The notes below the pieces were generated by a model. It saw only the letters and a list, made by a program, of their open reading frames with translations, was not told the origin of the DNA and ran no database searches. From Mesorhizobium tianshanense (GTDB lineage: Bacteria; Pseudomonadota; Alphaproteobacteria; Rhizobiales; Rhizobiaceae), in the NCBI RefSeq assembly GCF_007830515.1, contig NZ_VLKT01000047.1, positions 1 to 63,360 of the forward strand: 63,360 bases of DNA. Reading direction: 5' to 3'. Below, in pieces: positions 9,190-20,000 of this stretch. A program made the position numbers and the translations under genes. Each line of letters starts with the position of its first letter. The first letter of the stretch is position 1.

Positions 9190-10278
9190 TTGGCGCTGGA
9201 GCCGGGGACCGTGCATCTGCTGTCCGGGGGGGAAGCCCCGCTGCCCCGCGCCGGGATCGCCGCCTACTCGCGCTATGCCACTGACAAGGGTGACGGCATT
9301 TTCGGCCGCCGGCGTCTTGAGGCCAAACTGGATGAAGTGCGCGGTCGCCTCGCCCTCCTGATGGGCATTGAGCAACGGGAGCGGATCGGCTTTCTGGCTT
9401 CTGCCAGCGCGGCATTGACGGCAGCACTTAACGCCATCGACTGGCGCGAGGGCGACAATGTCGTCGCCCTCGCCGACGACTTCCCTTCCGTCGTCCTGGC
9501 TGGTGCCGGCCTCGCTCGGTTCGGCGTAGCGCTACGCGTGCTCGATGCCAATCCGGATGCCGTGGAGGATGCCCTGCTGGCCGCCATCGACAGCCGCACC
9601 CGGCTCGTTCTCGTCAGCCATGTCAGCTATCGCCACGGCCGTCGGCACGACATCGCCGGCCTCGCCTTGCGCCTGCGTCAACGCGGCGTAGCGCTGGCGC
9701 TCGACGTGTCCCACTCGCTCGGAGTGCTGCCGGTTCCATCCGATGCCGCCGACATCATGGTGTCGTGCGGCCACAAATTCCTGCTCGGCAGCCACGGCAC
9801 CGGCATCCTGGTCTGGAACGAGGCGCGGCTGGGCGAACCGAAAAGCCCTGCCTCTGGCTGGTTCTCCGTCACCGACTATGCGGCTGCCAGCAATGGCGTT
9901 GATTTCGCGCCCAAACGTGGTGCTGCAGCATTCGAACTCGGCAATCCAGACTTCCCGGCCCTTTATGCCCTTGGCGCCGGTCTTGACGTGCTGGCCAGCG
10001 CCCAGGCCAGCGCCGTGGCAAGCCACGCAATGGCGCTTTCGGGTGAGTTGCGGAACCGTCTTGAACGGCTCGGATGGCCGGTATGGACGCCGGCCGAAGA
10101 GGAACGCCGCGGCACGTCGATTGCGCTTCGCACTAACCACTCCGTCGAACTTGCGACCCGCCTGGCCGAGGCCCGCATCCTGGTGGCGTCGGGTGATGGC
10201 CGCCTGCGCATCTCGGTGCACGGCTTCAACAGCATGGCCGATATCGAGACCCTGCTCGTGGCCCTTGGTGCCCCCTGA
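9190..10278 (+). CDS. Class V aminotransferase-fold PLP enzyme
   Basis: The product of about 362 residues has the fold of the class V family (cysteine desulfurase, kynureninase, isopenicillin N epimerase). The PLP lysine is in SCGHKFLLGSHGTG, preceded by a DVSHSLG motif carrying the aspartate that contacts the pyridine nitrogen. A phosphate-contact region lies in FLASASAALTAALNAI. No ATG fits the start. A TTG at 9190 is used here, although the frame stays open back to the end of the ATPase gene and a CTG at 9148 is possible. It lies 38 bp after the ABC ATPase and 27 bp before the M24 gene, so it belongs to the operon. Members carry out transamination, desulfuration or epimerisation, and the substrate is not deducible. 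Confidence 0.82.
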   Translation: MALEPGTVHLLSGGEAPLPRAGIAAYSRYATDKGDGIFGRRRLEAKLDEVRGRLALLMGIEQRERIGFLASASAALTAALNAIDWREGDNVVALADDFPSVVLAGAGLARFGVALRVLDANPDAVEDALLAAIDSRTRLVLVSHVSYRHGRRHDIAGLALRLRQRGVALALDVSHSLGVLPVPSDAADIMVSCGHKFLLGSHGTGILVWNEARLGEPKSPASGWFSVTDYAAASNGVDFAPKRGAAAFELGNPDFPALYALGAGLDVLASAQASAVASHAMALSGELRNRLERLGWPVWTPAEEERRGTSIALRTNHSVELATRLAEARILVASGDGRLRISVHGFNSMADIETLLVALGAP

Positions 10279-10305
10279 TCAGCCAAACGAAAAGGACGAC
10301 GACCA

Positions 10306-11496
10306 ATGACTGCAAAGGTACCCTACGGGTGGACCGATCGCGAACCCTGGCTGGAACTGGATTTCCCCGTCGCCGAGTTCGAGGGTCGCGTAGCTACGCT
10401 GCAAACCGCGATGAACGCCGCCGACATTGATGCCCTTCTGGTCTGGGAAGATGCAGATCGGGGGGGCAATATTCGCTATCTCTCCGGATTTAACATGATC
10501 TGGGGTACCTCGGTTGTGCTCATCCATCGCGAACGCGCGCCGGTTCTGGTGACCAATGCCACGGCTCACGGCGAGCCCATGCATTCGAATATCCAGACGA
10601 GCTGGCTCAGGGACATTCGGGTCTCCTTTGCCGGATCGGCCGACGACTTATTTGAAAAAAGCGCTGCAGTACTGGCCGAGTGGGGCATTCCCGACGATCG
10701 GGTCGTCGTCGCGGGCCACGCGCAGATCCCTTACGGGACGGCGCGATTGCTCGCCAAGGCTTATGGTGAAAGGGCGCTGCGCACCGGCGATAGCCTGCTC
10801 GCCCGGCAGCGTGCGATTAAGAGCCCGGCAGAGATCGCGGTCATTCGTCGCGTCGCGAACCTGACCTCGCGCGCCATGGATGTGGCGATGCGGGCAGCCG
10901 TGCCCGGGGCAAGTGAAAGCGAGGTCGCCGCCGTCGCCAACAGCGCTTGCATCGCGGCGGGCGCCGAGCGGATGTCATTCGGCTGCTTTCCCGCGACGGG
11001 CCGGCGGGGCAGCCTCAAAAACGTCTTCGCTCGCCCGGGCGGCATCATCGCGCCTACCGACCTCGTCGTCATCGATCTCGGCTGCAAATTGCTTGGCTAC
11101 CAGTCGGACATGTCACGCAATGTCGTGGCGCATCCCTCCAGGCAGATCATTGCTCTTCTCGAGGCGGCAACAGCAGCGAACGATGCGGTATTTCGGCATA
11201 CGCGGCCCGGAGTGACCACCACTTCTGTGGTCGAGGTCATGAACGAGGTAATCGCCGAGCGCGGTTTCTCCGCTTGGGACTTTTCGCTCTGCCACGGCTT
11301 TGGGCTCGACCTGACGGAAACGCCCCTGTTTCGCGGTCATCCCCCGATGCAGCTCGAAGCTGGGATGTGCTTTTACGTCGAACCGATCATCGCCGACCAC
11401 AGTTTCGGCTGCGTGTGCATCGAGGACATGCTCCTTGTCACGGACGATGGCTGCGAAAAACTGTCGCACACGCTCGTTCCCGCCACCGGAAACTGA
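10306..11496 (+). CDS. M24-family hydrolase (creatinase/Xaa-Pro peptidase-like)
   Basis: The protein has 396 residues with a creatinase-type N-terminal domain (about 1-160, including GGNIRYLSGFNMIWG) and a pita-bread catalytic domain. Likely metal ligands or catalytic residues are the aspartates in VIDLGC and YQSDMSR, the histidine in CHGFGLDLTETP and the glutamates in YVEPII and CIEDMLL. In compatible-solute catabolism, related enzymes (ectoine hydrolase DoeA, creatinase) open C-N bonds of small cyclic or guanidino compounds. That, rather than peptide cleavage, fits this operon. AAAGGACGACG precedes the ATG. The substrate is unknown. Confidence 0.85.
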   Translation: MTAKVPYGWTDREPWLELDFPVAEFEGRVATLQTAMNAADIDALLVWEDADRGGNIRYLSGFNMIWGTSVVLIHRERAPVLVTNATAHGEPMHSNIQTSWLRDIRVSFAGSADDLFEKSAAVLAEWGIPDDRVVVAGHAQIPYGTARLLAKAYGERALRTGDSLLARQRAIKSPAEIAVIRRVANLTSRAMDVAMRAAVPGASESEVAAVANSACIAAGAERMSFGCFPATGRRGSLKNVFARPGGIIAPTDLVVIDLGCKLLGYQSDMSRNVVAHPSRQIIALLEAATAANDAVFRHTRPGVTTTSVVEVMNEVIAERGFSAWDFSLCHGFGLDLTETPLFRGHPPMQLEAGMCFYVEPIIADHSFGCVCIEDMLLVTDDGCEKLSHTLVPATGN

Positions 11497-11534
11497 GATA
11501 TGGCGCCCTTCCACAGCTGCTGGGGAGACGGCCG

Positions 11535-12548
11535 ATGCTGATCGAATTGGAGGAGGCGCGGTCCGTCGCATTGCGAGTGCTGCGTGGTGTCGGGACGCCG
11601 CAGTCCCATGCGGATCTGCAGGCCGAAGTCTTGATCGAGGCCGAATTGCGCGGGCTGGCTTCACACGGCCTTTTGCGCCTGCCACGCATAGTCGAGCGTG
11701 TCCATAACGGCGTGGCGGATCCTCGCGCCACCGGCCGGCAGAACTGGCGCGGCGATGCGCTTCTGGACGTGGATGGCGAGGGCGGTCTCGGGCCAGTAGT
11801 AGCGTGCGAGGCCATCGCGCGGACATGCGAGCGAGCCGGCCGCCTCGGCATGGCCGTCGCTGCGATCCGCAATAGCGGCCATCTTGGAGCCATCGGCTGG
11901 TACGCGGAAAAGATTTCTCGCGACGGACAGATTGCCATCGTGCTTTCCACCAGCGAGGCGCTCGTTCATCCGTGGGGCGGGCGCAAGGCGCTGATCGGCA
12001 CCAATCCGATTGCCATTGGCGTGCCGGTTCAGCCGGACCCCTTCGTTCTCGACATGGCGACCGGCTTGATCTCCATGGGAAAGGTGCATGACTACGCCAA
12101 TCGCGGACAGCCGCTCGAGCCGGGCTGGGCGCTGGATGCCGAGGGCAACCCGACCACGGATGCCGCTGCCGCGCGCCAGGGCGCCATCGCGCCCTTCGGC
12201 GATGCAAAGGGTTACGGCCTTGCGCTTGGGTTCGAGCTTCTCGTCGCCAGCCTTACGGCCTCGGCACTTGGGACGAATGTCACTGGCACGCTCGACTCCA
12301 CTTTGCGGGCCACCAAGGGCGATGTAATCATCGTCATAGAACCACACGCCGAGAGTGGGGCAAGTCTTGCTGCCTATCTCGACGAAGTACGTGCATGCCC
12401 GCCCATCCGCGAAGGCGAGACGGTCACCGTACCCGGCGACCGCTCACGTTCGCGGCGCGCGGAGAATCTGACGCGTGGTCTCGAAATCCCCGATGCGATC
12501 TGGTCGCAACTGCGCCACCTCGCCGATTGTTCATCTCTGGAGAGTTAG
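11535..12548 (+). CDS. Ldh-family (malate/lactate/imine) dehydrogenase
   Basis: This 337-residue NAD(P)-dependent oxidoreductase belongs to the MdhB/YlbC/DpkA family, which is unrelated to classical malate dehydrogenase. It shows RGLASHGLLRLPR near residue 40, the hallmark NSGHLGAIGWYAEK with the active-site histidine, GTNPIAIGVP and the DMATG segment. Family members act on 2-hydroxyacids or on cyclic imines such as piperideine-2-carboxylate. ATG 11535 is used although the frame is open far upstream, because homology begins there and the preceding M24 gene ends at 11496. The next gene starts at the base after its stop codon, so translation is probably coupled. Confidence 0.87.
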   Translation: MLIELEEARSVALRVLRGVGTPQSHADLQAEVLIEAELRGLASHGLLRLPRIVERVHNGVADPRATGRQNWRGDALLDVDGEGGLGPVVACEAIARTCERAGRLGMAVAAIRNSGHLGAIGWYAEKISRDGQIAIVLSTSEALVHPWGGRKALIGTNPIAIGVPVQPDPFVLDMATGLISMGKVHDYANRGQPLEPGWALDAEGNPTTDAAAARQGAIAPFGDAKGYGLALGFELLVASLTASALGTNVTGTLDSTLRATKGDVIIVIEPHAESGASLAAYLDEVRACPPIREGETVTVPGDRSRSRRAENLTRGLEIPDAIWSQLRHLADCSSLES

Positions 12549-13763
12549 ATGTTTGGAACCTTCCGCAGCCCGAATGCCGTCTATTTTGGTGCGGGGCAGC
12601 GCGCCATGTTGGGCCGCGTCGTCTCGAGTTTCGGACGCCGGACCCTGATATGCACCGACGAGCGGTTGGCCGCCGATCCGATGTTCAGGGCTATGGTAGA
12701 GGACATCGGAGCGGCCGGTGTCGACGTCTCTGTTTTCAGCCGCACCATACCCGACCTACCGCTCGGCTGCATCGACGAGGCGCTGGCGCACGCGCGCTCG
12801 GCAAAGCCGGACAGCATAGTGGCGATCGGCGGCGGAAGCTGTCTCGATCTTGCAAAGACCACCGCCCTTATCCATACCCTTGGGGGACGACCCCAGGACT
12901 ACTATGGCGAGTTCAAGGTGGCTAAAGCGGTGTTGCCGGTCATTGCCGTGCCGACGACATCGGGAACGGGGTCCGAGGTCACGCCGGTCGCAGTTCTCTC
13001 CGACCCAGACAAGACCCTGAAAGTGGGCATTTCCGATCCGCGACTGATCCCGGCCGTCGCCATCTGCGATCCCGAGCTGACGCTCTCCTGCCCGGCCTCG
13101 CTGACCGCTGTCGCGGGTGCTGATGCGCTGACCCATGGCATCGAATCCTTTACCGCGATCCGCCGCAACGAGGGAGCGGACCTACCACTGGAGCGCGTCT
13201 TTGTCGGCAAAAACATCATTAGCGACCATCATGCACTGGAGTCGATCCGGCTGATTTCCGGGGCGCTGGTCGGCGCAGTCGAGGACGGGAGTCGGCTCGA
13301 TTTACGATCACAACTCATGTTTGGCGCGATGCTGGCGGGCCACGCTTTCGCCAATGCCGGCAATGCCGCAGCGCATGCTCTACAATATCCCGTGGGCGCG
13401 CTGACTCACACGGCGCATGGCGTCGGCGTCGCCGCATTGATGCCTTACGTCATGCGCTTCAACCTTCCGGCCCGTCGGGACGAATATGCGCAGGTCGCGG
13501 CGGCGATGGGCGTGCCGCCCAAAGGTGACGCGAAGGCCATGGCCGAAGCCAGTATCGATGCGGTCACCGCCCTGTTTGCCGCTGTCGGCATCCCACGCAC
13601 TCTCGCCGAACTGGGTTTCCAGGAAGGTAGGATCGGCTGGGCGGCTGAACAGGCCATGACTGCGGCCCGCTTGGTTCAGAACAATCCCATGCCACTCGAC
13701 GTCGAGAGCATGAAGACCATCCTGCAGGCGGCATATCACGGCGACCCGCGGCTGCTTTCGTAG
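12549..13763 (+). CDS. Iron-containing alcohol dehydrogenase
   Basis: The 404-residue protein is a group III Fe-ADH. The NAD-binding GGGSCLDLAKTTAL lies near residue 95 and TTSGTGSEVTPVAVL near residue 140. Metal-binding elements are DALTHGIE, HALQYPVGA and AHGVGVAALMPYVM. Iron ADHs oxidise primary alcohols or hydroxy acids to aldehydes. The neighbouring aldehyde dehydrogenase would take the aldehyde to an acid, which suggests an alcohol to aldehyde to acid segment in the pathway. It starts directly after the stop of the Ldh-family gene, and 45 bp separate it from the next gene. Confidence 0.92.
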   Translation: MFGTFRSPNAVYFGAGQRAMLGRVVSSFGRRTLICTDERLAADPMFRAMVEDIGAAGVDVSVFSRTIPDLPLGCIDEALAHARSAKPDSIVAIGGGSCLDLAKTTALIHTLGGRPQDYYGEFKVAKAVLPVIAVPTTSGTGSEVTPVAVLSDPDKTLKVGISDPRLIPAVAICDPELTLSCPASLTAVAGADALTHGIESFTAIRRNEGADLPLERVFVGKNIISDHHALESIRLISGALVGAVEDGSRLDLRSQLMFGAMLAGHAFANAGNAAAHALQYPVGALTHTAHGVGVAALMPYVMRFNLPARRDEYAQVAAAMGVPPKGDAKAMAEASIDAVTALFAAVGIPRTLAELGFQEGRIGWAAEQAMTAARLVQNNPMPLDVESMKTILQAAYHGDPRLLS

Positions 13764-13808
13764 CTGCAGCCGCCTTTGCGGCCAGTTGACAAGAAACTCA
13801 TTCAACGG

Positions 13809-15287
13809 ATGAACATCATGGACGAAGCACTGAAGTCTTCCACCTATGCCTTCGACAACCTGCCGACTCGATTGCTGATCGGCGGAAACTGGCGAAAGGG
13901 ACGGGGAGGCGAGGATATCGAGGTTCTTAATCCCTCCACGGAGGCTGCCATCACCTCCGTCGCCAACGCCTCGGTGGAGGACGGGATTGCCGCGGTCGAT
14001 GCGGCAGCTGCCGCAGCTGAAAACTGGGCGAAAACCGCACCTCGTCAGCGCGCCGAAGTCCTACGGCGCGCGTTTGAGCTCATGACGGAAAGAGCGGATT
14101 TTCTTGCCGCACTGATTGCCACGGAAAACGGTAAGGCACTAGCAGATGCAAAGGGGGAGGTCGCCTACGCGGCCGAATTCTTCCGATGGTATGCGGAAGA
14201 AGCGGTGAGGCTTGCGGGCGAACTCGGCCCTTCGCCGTCAGGCGCCTACAATATTATGGTCCAGCACGAACCTATTGGCATCGCACTGCTGGTCACGCCA
14301 TGGAATTTTCCGGCGGCCATGGCAACGCGCAAGATTGCGCCGGCCCTTGCCGCCGGTTGCACCTGCATTCTGAAACCGGCCACCGAAACTCCATTGACGG
14401 CCTATGCCGTCGCGGAAATCCTTGGGGAAGCCGGTGTGCCGGCCGGCGTCGTCAATGTGGTGACAACACGCAGCACCGGCAAAGTCGTGAGCGCCATTCT
14501 ACAAGATCCGCGCGTGCGCAAGCTCTCCTTCACAGGCTCTACGGAAGTCGGGCGGGTTCTCCTGCGCGAGGCGTCGCATCAGGTGATCAGTTGCTCCATG
14601 GAGCTTGGCGGCAACGCCGCCTTCCTCGTCTTCGAGGATGCGGATTTTGATGCGGCGCTTGACGGCGCAATGCTCGCCAAGATGCGAAACGGCGGCGAGG
14701 CGTGCACCGCGGCCAATAGGTTCTATGTTCATCAGGCGCTTTACGAGCGGTTTGTGGAGGCGTTTGCCGCGCGCATGAGCGCTGTAAAAGTCGATGACGG
14801 TTCGCTGCCGTCCACACAATGCGGCCCGCTCGTCAATCAGGACGCTGTCGAAAGAATCGATGATCTCGTCAAGGACGCGGTCGCGTGCGGTGCAAAGGTG
14901 GTGACGGGCGGGCACCGGCTGAATCGCTCCGGCTATTTTTACGCGCCGACCGTTCTTCGTGATGTCCCGGGGCATGCGAAGATGATGAACGAGGAAATCT
15001 TCGGCCCTGTGGCGCCTGTTGCATCCTTTGTCGATGAAGGCGCCGCAATTGCCGCGGCCAACGCCACCGAATTCGGGCTGATTTCATACCTCTATACGAG
15101 CGATTTGCAGCGCGGGCTCAGGCTCTCATCGCAGTTGCAGACCGGCATGGTCGGTCTCAATCGCGGACTCGTTTCCGATCCGGCGGCGCCGTTTGGTGGA
15201 ATGAAGGCCAGCGGCCTCGGTCGCGAGGGCGGGCGTCATGGGATTATGGAATATATCGAAACCAAATACACTGCTGTTGCTTGGTAG
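13809..15287 (+). CDS. NAD(P)-dependent aldehyde dehydrogenase (succinate-semialdehyde type)
   Basis: The product is about 492 residues and is most like succinate- or glutarate-semialdehyde dehydrogenases (GabD type). It has TPWNFPAAMATRKIAPALAA, the NAD-binding FTGSTEVGR, the catalytic glutamate in MELGGNA and the nucleophilic cysteine in NGGEACTAANR. EEIFGPVAPV and FGGMKASGLGREGG are conserved C-terminal motifs. I prefer ATG 13809 (or 13818) to the TTG at 13776 because family homology begins just after it. It closes the 5.3-15.3 kb operon and probably yields an acid for the TCA cycle. Confidence 0.93.
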   Translation: MNIMDEALKSSTYAFDNLPTRLLIGGNWRKGRGGEDIEVLNPSTEAAITSVANASVEDGIAAVDAAAAAAENWAKTAPRQRAEVLRRAFELMTERADFLAALIATENGKALADAKGEVAYAAEFFRWYAEEAVRLAGELGPSPSGAYNIMVQHEPIGIALLVTPWNFPAAMATRKIAPALAAGCTCILKPATETPLTAYAVAEILGEAGVPAGVVNVVTTRSTGKVVSAILQDPRVRKLSFTGSTEVGRVLLREASHQVISCSMELGGNAAFLVFEDADFDAALDGAMLAKMRNGGEACTAANRFYVHQALYERFVEAFAARMSAVKVDDGSLPSTQCGPLVNQDAVERIDDLVKDAVACGAKVVTGGHRLNRSGYFYAPTVLRDVPGHAKMMNEEIFGPVAPVASFVDEGAAIAAANATEFGLISYLYTSDLQRGLRLSSQLQTGMVGLNRGLVSDPAAPFGGMKASGLGREGGRHGIMEYIETKYTAVAW

Positions 15288-15581
15288 GCGCACCTTACGC
15301 CCTTCCGCTTTTTGATAGCGACTCCCTCGACCAGTTGTCATGCCTCATCATCGACAGCCACACCCGCACGCCCGACGGGATCACGGCAGTGCCTTTACCA
15401 CCGCTGTAACCAGCGTGGGCATCGCTCCGGCGAAGATACCCACGCGGCTGCCCTTTACCACCGCGACGACAATAGCCGGCAGGTCATCATTGACAGCGGT
15501 GAGTGACATCTGCTGATTAAGGATATTCTCGTCGGCGCGATGGGCGTTCCGGAGCGATTGGCACGGGCGTTCTGAGAGCGC

Positions 15582-16148
15582 CTACACGGCACCATCGGGA
15601 AGGGAAATCATGGCTTTCATGAAGGTCACGGCATTCCCGACCAGAATGACTCGATCTTCGGTCAATTCGCAATCAAGCCAGCCGCCGCGCGCCGAGGCCT
15701 GATAGGCCATCAGCCTTTCGCAACCCAGCCGCTCGGCCCAGTAAGGAACCAGTGTGGCATGGATTGACCCGGTGACTGGATCCTCTGGAATGCCCGCTCC
15801 GGGGGCAAAGTAACGGGACACGAAATGCGCTCGCCCTTTGTCGGCTTCCTGCCCCGTCACGACAAGGCCCGTAGACCCCAGGCGGGCAATCGAGGCAAGA
15901 TCAGGGACAAAGCTACGCACAGCATCCGCGCTGCCGAGATCGGCGAAGATGTTCTCGAAGTTTCGGAAGATGCCGACAGGTGGATTGCCGAAAACACGTG
16001 CGATTTCTGCGGGAAGCGCCTCCAATGGCTCTGGCGGCAGACGGGGAATGTCCAGTCGGTAGCCATGCGGGCCATGTGTAACTCGCAGCTCGCCGACGCG
16101 CGTGTGAAAGACAAGCGGAGCTTCGGCCTTGGCCTCGGTCAGTAGCAC
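15582..16148 (-). pseudogene. PhzF-family protein lacking its N-terminus
   Basis: The 188-codon frame matches the later two-thirds of PhzF-family isomerase/epimerase-like proteins: PVGIFRNFENIFADLGSADAVRSF, then DKGRAHFVSRYFAPGAGIPEDPVTGSIHATL and a normal C-terminus. The N-terminal part, with the family's conserved GNP motif, early glutamate and GHPT segment, is absent. Homology starts abruptly at a TAHVLLTE motif, and the upstream frame is unrelated. Full PhzF relatives have 260-310 residues, as does the intact copy at 27881-28795. The interval 15288-15581 between this and the aldehyde dehydrogenase gene contains no supportable gene. Confidence 0.8.
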
Positions 16149-17061
16149 ATGCGCGGTAGCTTAAGACCGGTCCCAGAAGGAGCTCACAGTCGATGCTGTT
16201 AATGGGCACTGTCGTTCGCAATGATACGGCAGATCGATGAACGACCTAAATTAGCTGCCGCGCGATCTCGACCGGTCCCAAACCAAAAGAATGCGTGGTG
16301 GACTATCGTCACGATGCGGCGATGAAGCTCGACTAGCCAATTTCCATACCGATGGCATTGAAATCATTATATTTTTGCTCTATTTGTTGCGCGGTTTGTT
16401 ATACACAAATCTGCTTTTCCAGCTAAGCTGAATCGGGGGATTGATGTGATTGCGTGTCGGCTTCGCATTGTAAGCATACTTCGAGGTGCCAGAAATGTGA
16501 CATTCCCTCGGGGGTGAAGCGCTTTCAAAAACCTTGCGCTTACTGGGGCCGCTCCGAGCCTGTCACGACCAAGCTCAAAAATTGTCCACCCCTAACTTCT
16601 CGATCTACTCTACGGTATAAAACTTACAGTTGGAGAGTGAATGCCAAAATCGAACTTTGTATTCACCTAAGCTTTAGTGGCGCGACGCTATTGGGCGTCA
16701 TGCAATCTATTGATGCCTACTGCGATTGCTTCACGTCCCAATTTTCACCGGGCACGCCGCGCCAGTTATACAAATCTCTACAGCAGCGGCAATGAAAACC
16801 TTGCCTAGAGGGCAGCACGCCGGAAAGCCCATCGTGTTAGGCAGCAGAAGGTCCGAACATCTCTTCAGGGTCAGGAGCGGGCATTATCGAAATCTTGGCC
16901 TGATCTGACAGGCCATTCAATTTCGTAATTCGTAATTTGCAATAAGGTTCCAACATGGAAACGACGTGTTTCTAGTTTGCTGAAGTTAACACGGATCGTT
17001 TGTTGTTGCAGCCGGAGCTTGGGTAGGCTCTATTCGCTCCTGCTTTGCAGGGGGGCTACAA
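16149..17061. other. Gene-free AT-richer spacer
   Basis: About 0.9 kb upstream of the large helicase gene is visibly lower in GC than its flanks, and I find no convincing gene in it. The open frame from 16454 to 16795 has no recognisable features. An inverted repeat TTTGT-TATAC-ACAAA lies at 16395-16409 and looks like a regulator site, with no gene start close by. The promoter of the helicase cassette presumably lies in the last few hundred bases, but no clear -35/-10 pair stands out. Confidence 0.5.
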
Positions 17062-20000
17062 TTGTCGGACGTCGAAAAATCTGTCTTCCAGAGTGACCTC
17101 CCTCTGAAGGAAAAGCTCGAGCGCGCCAGAACCGAGTTGCTGGATCTTTCCGCCCGCAATCGCCTTTTGAATGTGCCCCGGTTCTCAAAAAGCGCGAAGA
17201 CAATCGATGTAGTCGATGAGAGGTCTTCAGAAATCTACCGACTACTGGTGAACGAAGGGAAGGCGTTCACTTTTCTGGCCGGGAAGCCTGACAGGTCGAA
17301 GGCGGTTCAGGCAGAAAGCGACGTTCCGGACGAAGAGATCGACTATTCCCTGGTTGGCCTTGCTCAACCAGAGGACGATCAAGGCGACGATAGGGGAGTG
17401 TCTGCGCGGCATTTGGATACCAAACTGCAGACGCGGATGACACCAACTGGTCTGCAACGACGGCTCCTCGACCTCTACCACGACGCCCGGACCCTTGAAG
17501 AGGAGCAGGGCGTTAACATCCTCTTCTTGGCGCTCGGCATGCTGAAGTGGGTGGACCCGAACAACAAAGAGAATATCCGGCACGCTCCGCTCATACTGGT
17601 GCCGGTTCGGCTCGAACGAGGGGCGGCCGGGGAAAGGTTCCGACTAAGGGCTCGGCCTGAGGATCATACCGCAAACCTCTCACTTGAGGCCTATCTCGAC
17701 CGGCTGCACCAGCTCGCAATGCCTCCTTTCGAAGCGGGAGACGATTTCGATACCTCGGGCTATCTTGATGCTGTCGCGGAAGCAGTCTCGACGAAGGAGG
17801 GCTGGGAGGTGCTCCGCGACGACACGGTGCTGGGATTCTTCTCGTTCGCGAAGTTCCTGATGTACCGCGATCTTGATCCGGACATCTGGCCGGACGGCAC
17901 AAGGATTATCGACCAGCCGAAGATTCGCTCGCTTCTTTCGGATGGATTCGAAACACGTGAGCCGCTGATGTCCGACGACATCGCGATCGATCCGCATATC
18001 GCGCCGGCCGAAATGCTGCATATCGTCGACAGCGACAGTTCTCAGACACTCGCGATCCATGACGTGAGGAAGGGCCGCGACCTGGTTATTCAAGGCCCGC
18101 CAGGGACGGGAAAATCGCAGACGATTGCGAACATCATCGCGTCGGCGGTAGCCGATGGCAAGACCGTGCTGTTCGTAGCCGAAAAGATGGCAGCGCTGGA
18201 GGTCGTAAAGCGACGGCTTGACACTGCCGGGGTGGGGGACGCCTGCCTCGAGCTCCATAGCAACAAGGCGAACAAACGCATGATGCTGGAGGAGCTGCGC
18301 CGCACCTGGCAACTCGGATCGCCTCAGGGACAGTTTCCCACGTCGCTGACCGACCGCCTCCTTGAGGCACGTGATAAGCTGAATGCTCACGCAGCCCGCA
18401 TGCACGTTCCGCGCGGGGTTTCCGAACTCACCCCCTACCAGGTTCTTGGCGAGCTGATCCGACTCCAGCAGCAGGGGCAAAGACCCGTAGATATCCAGCT
18501 TGACGGCGCCACCGACTGGCCAGCCGACGGTGTCTCCATGCGTCGGGGGCTGCTGGACGAGGTTTCTCGGCGAATCGACGAGATCGGCCTGCCGATCCAT
18601 CATCCCTGGCGAGGAGTGGGTCTCGACGGCGTCCTCCCGACCACCGTCGAGAGGCTGGTTCCTCGCATTGAGTCCTTACTGGCCCGGGCAAGGCCGCTCC
18701 GGGAGCAACTGGCGGCCATCTCCAAGGAGATTGAGTCCGAACCTTCGCAGATCCTCGGCGACAGCGGCCCAGTGCAGGATCGCGCGGAACTCCTTGCGGC
18801 AGCACCCTCGTTTCCTCCCGAGGCGCTGGCCTCGTCCTCCTGGGATGACCAGACAAAAGACATCTCATCACTGCTATGGACAGGCGCCGACTTCGCGCGC
18901 AAATCCGCAGAACTCTCTGAGCACTTGGCGATGGGGGCCGTCGACACTTTCATTGAAGGCCTTGAGCTGGAGCTCGAAAAGCTCCCCTCGGAGTTTCCCA
19001 AAGAAGGTTTTGTCCGCGCGCGACAGCTCACCATTCTGCTACCGCGTCTGAGAGAAGAGGCTGAACGGCTTAATCAGGAATTGGGGTCGACAGTCCTGCC
19101 AGACACGCTGGCAGGCCTCCTCAGGCTGGTCGTGACTGGCGAGCGAGTAGCGGCTGCTCCTAACGCGAGTCCTGAGGCCTTCGCCGCCACCGTCTGGGAA
19201 TCTGGACTTGAGCAGGCGGGCGATCTCGCGGACAATATTGCGACGCTCGAAGCCGCTCGCGCCGAACTCCAAGGGAAGGTCGTGGACGCCGCGTGGAGCA
19301 CCGACGTGGCCGCGGCACGGCAGGCGCTTGCCATCCACACAGGTATCTTGAAAGCGTTGAACAGCGACTACCGTCGGGCGACAGCGCTTATGCGTTCCAT
19401 TGTAGTCGATTCCAAAGCTCCTACGGCGGACTTGGTCCGTCTGCTCGACATTCTGATGAAGGGACAGGCCGCCGCTGCAAGAATCCGCGAGGGCGACGCC
19501 TTTGGCCGTTCAGCTTTTGGCGGGGATTGGCGCGGGGAGCGGTCGCCTTCTGCACCGCTTCTGGCATTGGTGGAGTGGATGCGGACGCTGCGGGGGCTGG
19601 GCGCGGAACCTCGGCTCATCGCGGGCCGAATGGCGGAGCGCTCCGAGGCTGGCGCGCGTGCAGGGCGGGTTCGCAAGGTTATCGAAATCGGTAGGCCTAT
19701 CATCGAGGGTTTCTGGAACGATCTGGGGCATCTCGCTTCGTCTGCGCTGGGTAACGTGGCTTCCGTCGAGCGTGCCGCATTGCACCTAGTGGAAGCGAAG
19801 GCGCAGGCCCTCAGCCGAGCGGACGAACTCTCACGGCAGGTTTTAGCTTCGCCGCCAGATCTGATCGTAGATCGCCTGGACCTCGTCCGCCGTATAGGGC
19901 AGCTACAGGAGCTTGCTCAGGCGGTCGACGCCGCCCACACTCTTGGGAATTCTGCTTTCGGCTCGGCGTGGGCCGGCCGTATGTCCGACTGGACTGGTCT

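Noticed and set aside
10947..11534. Upstream extension of the Ldh-family gene
   Set aside because: It overlaps the well-supported M24 hydrolase gene, and family homology begins only at 11535.
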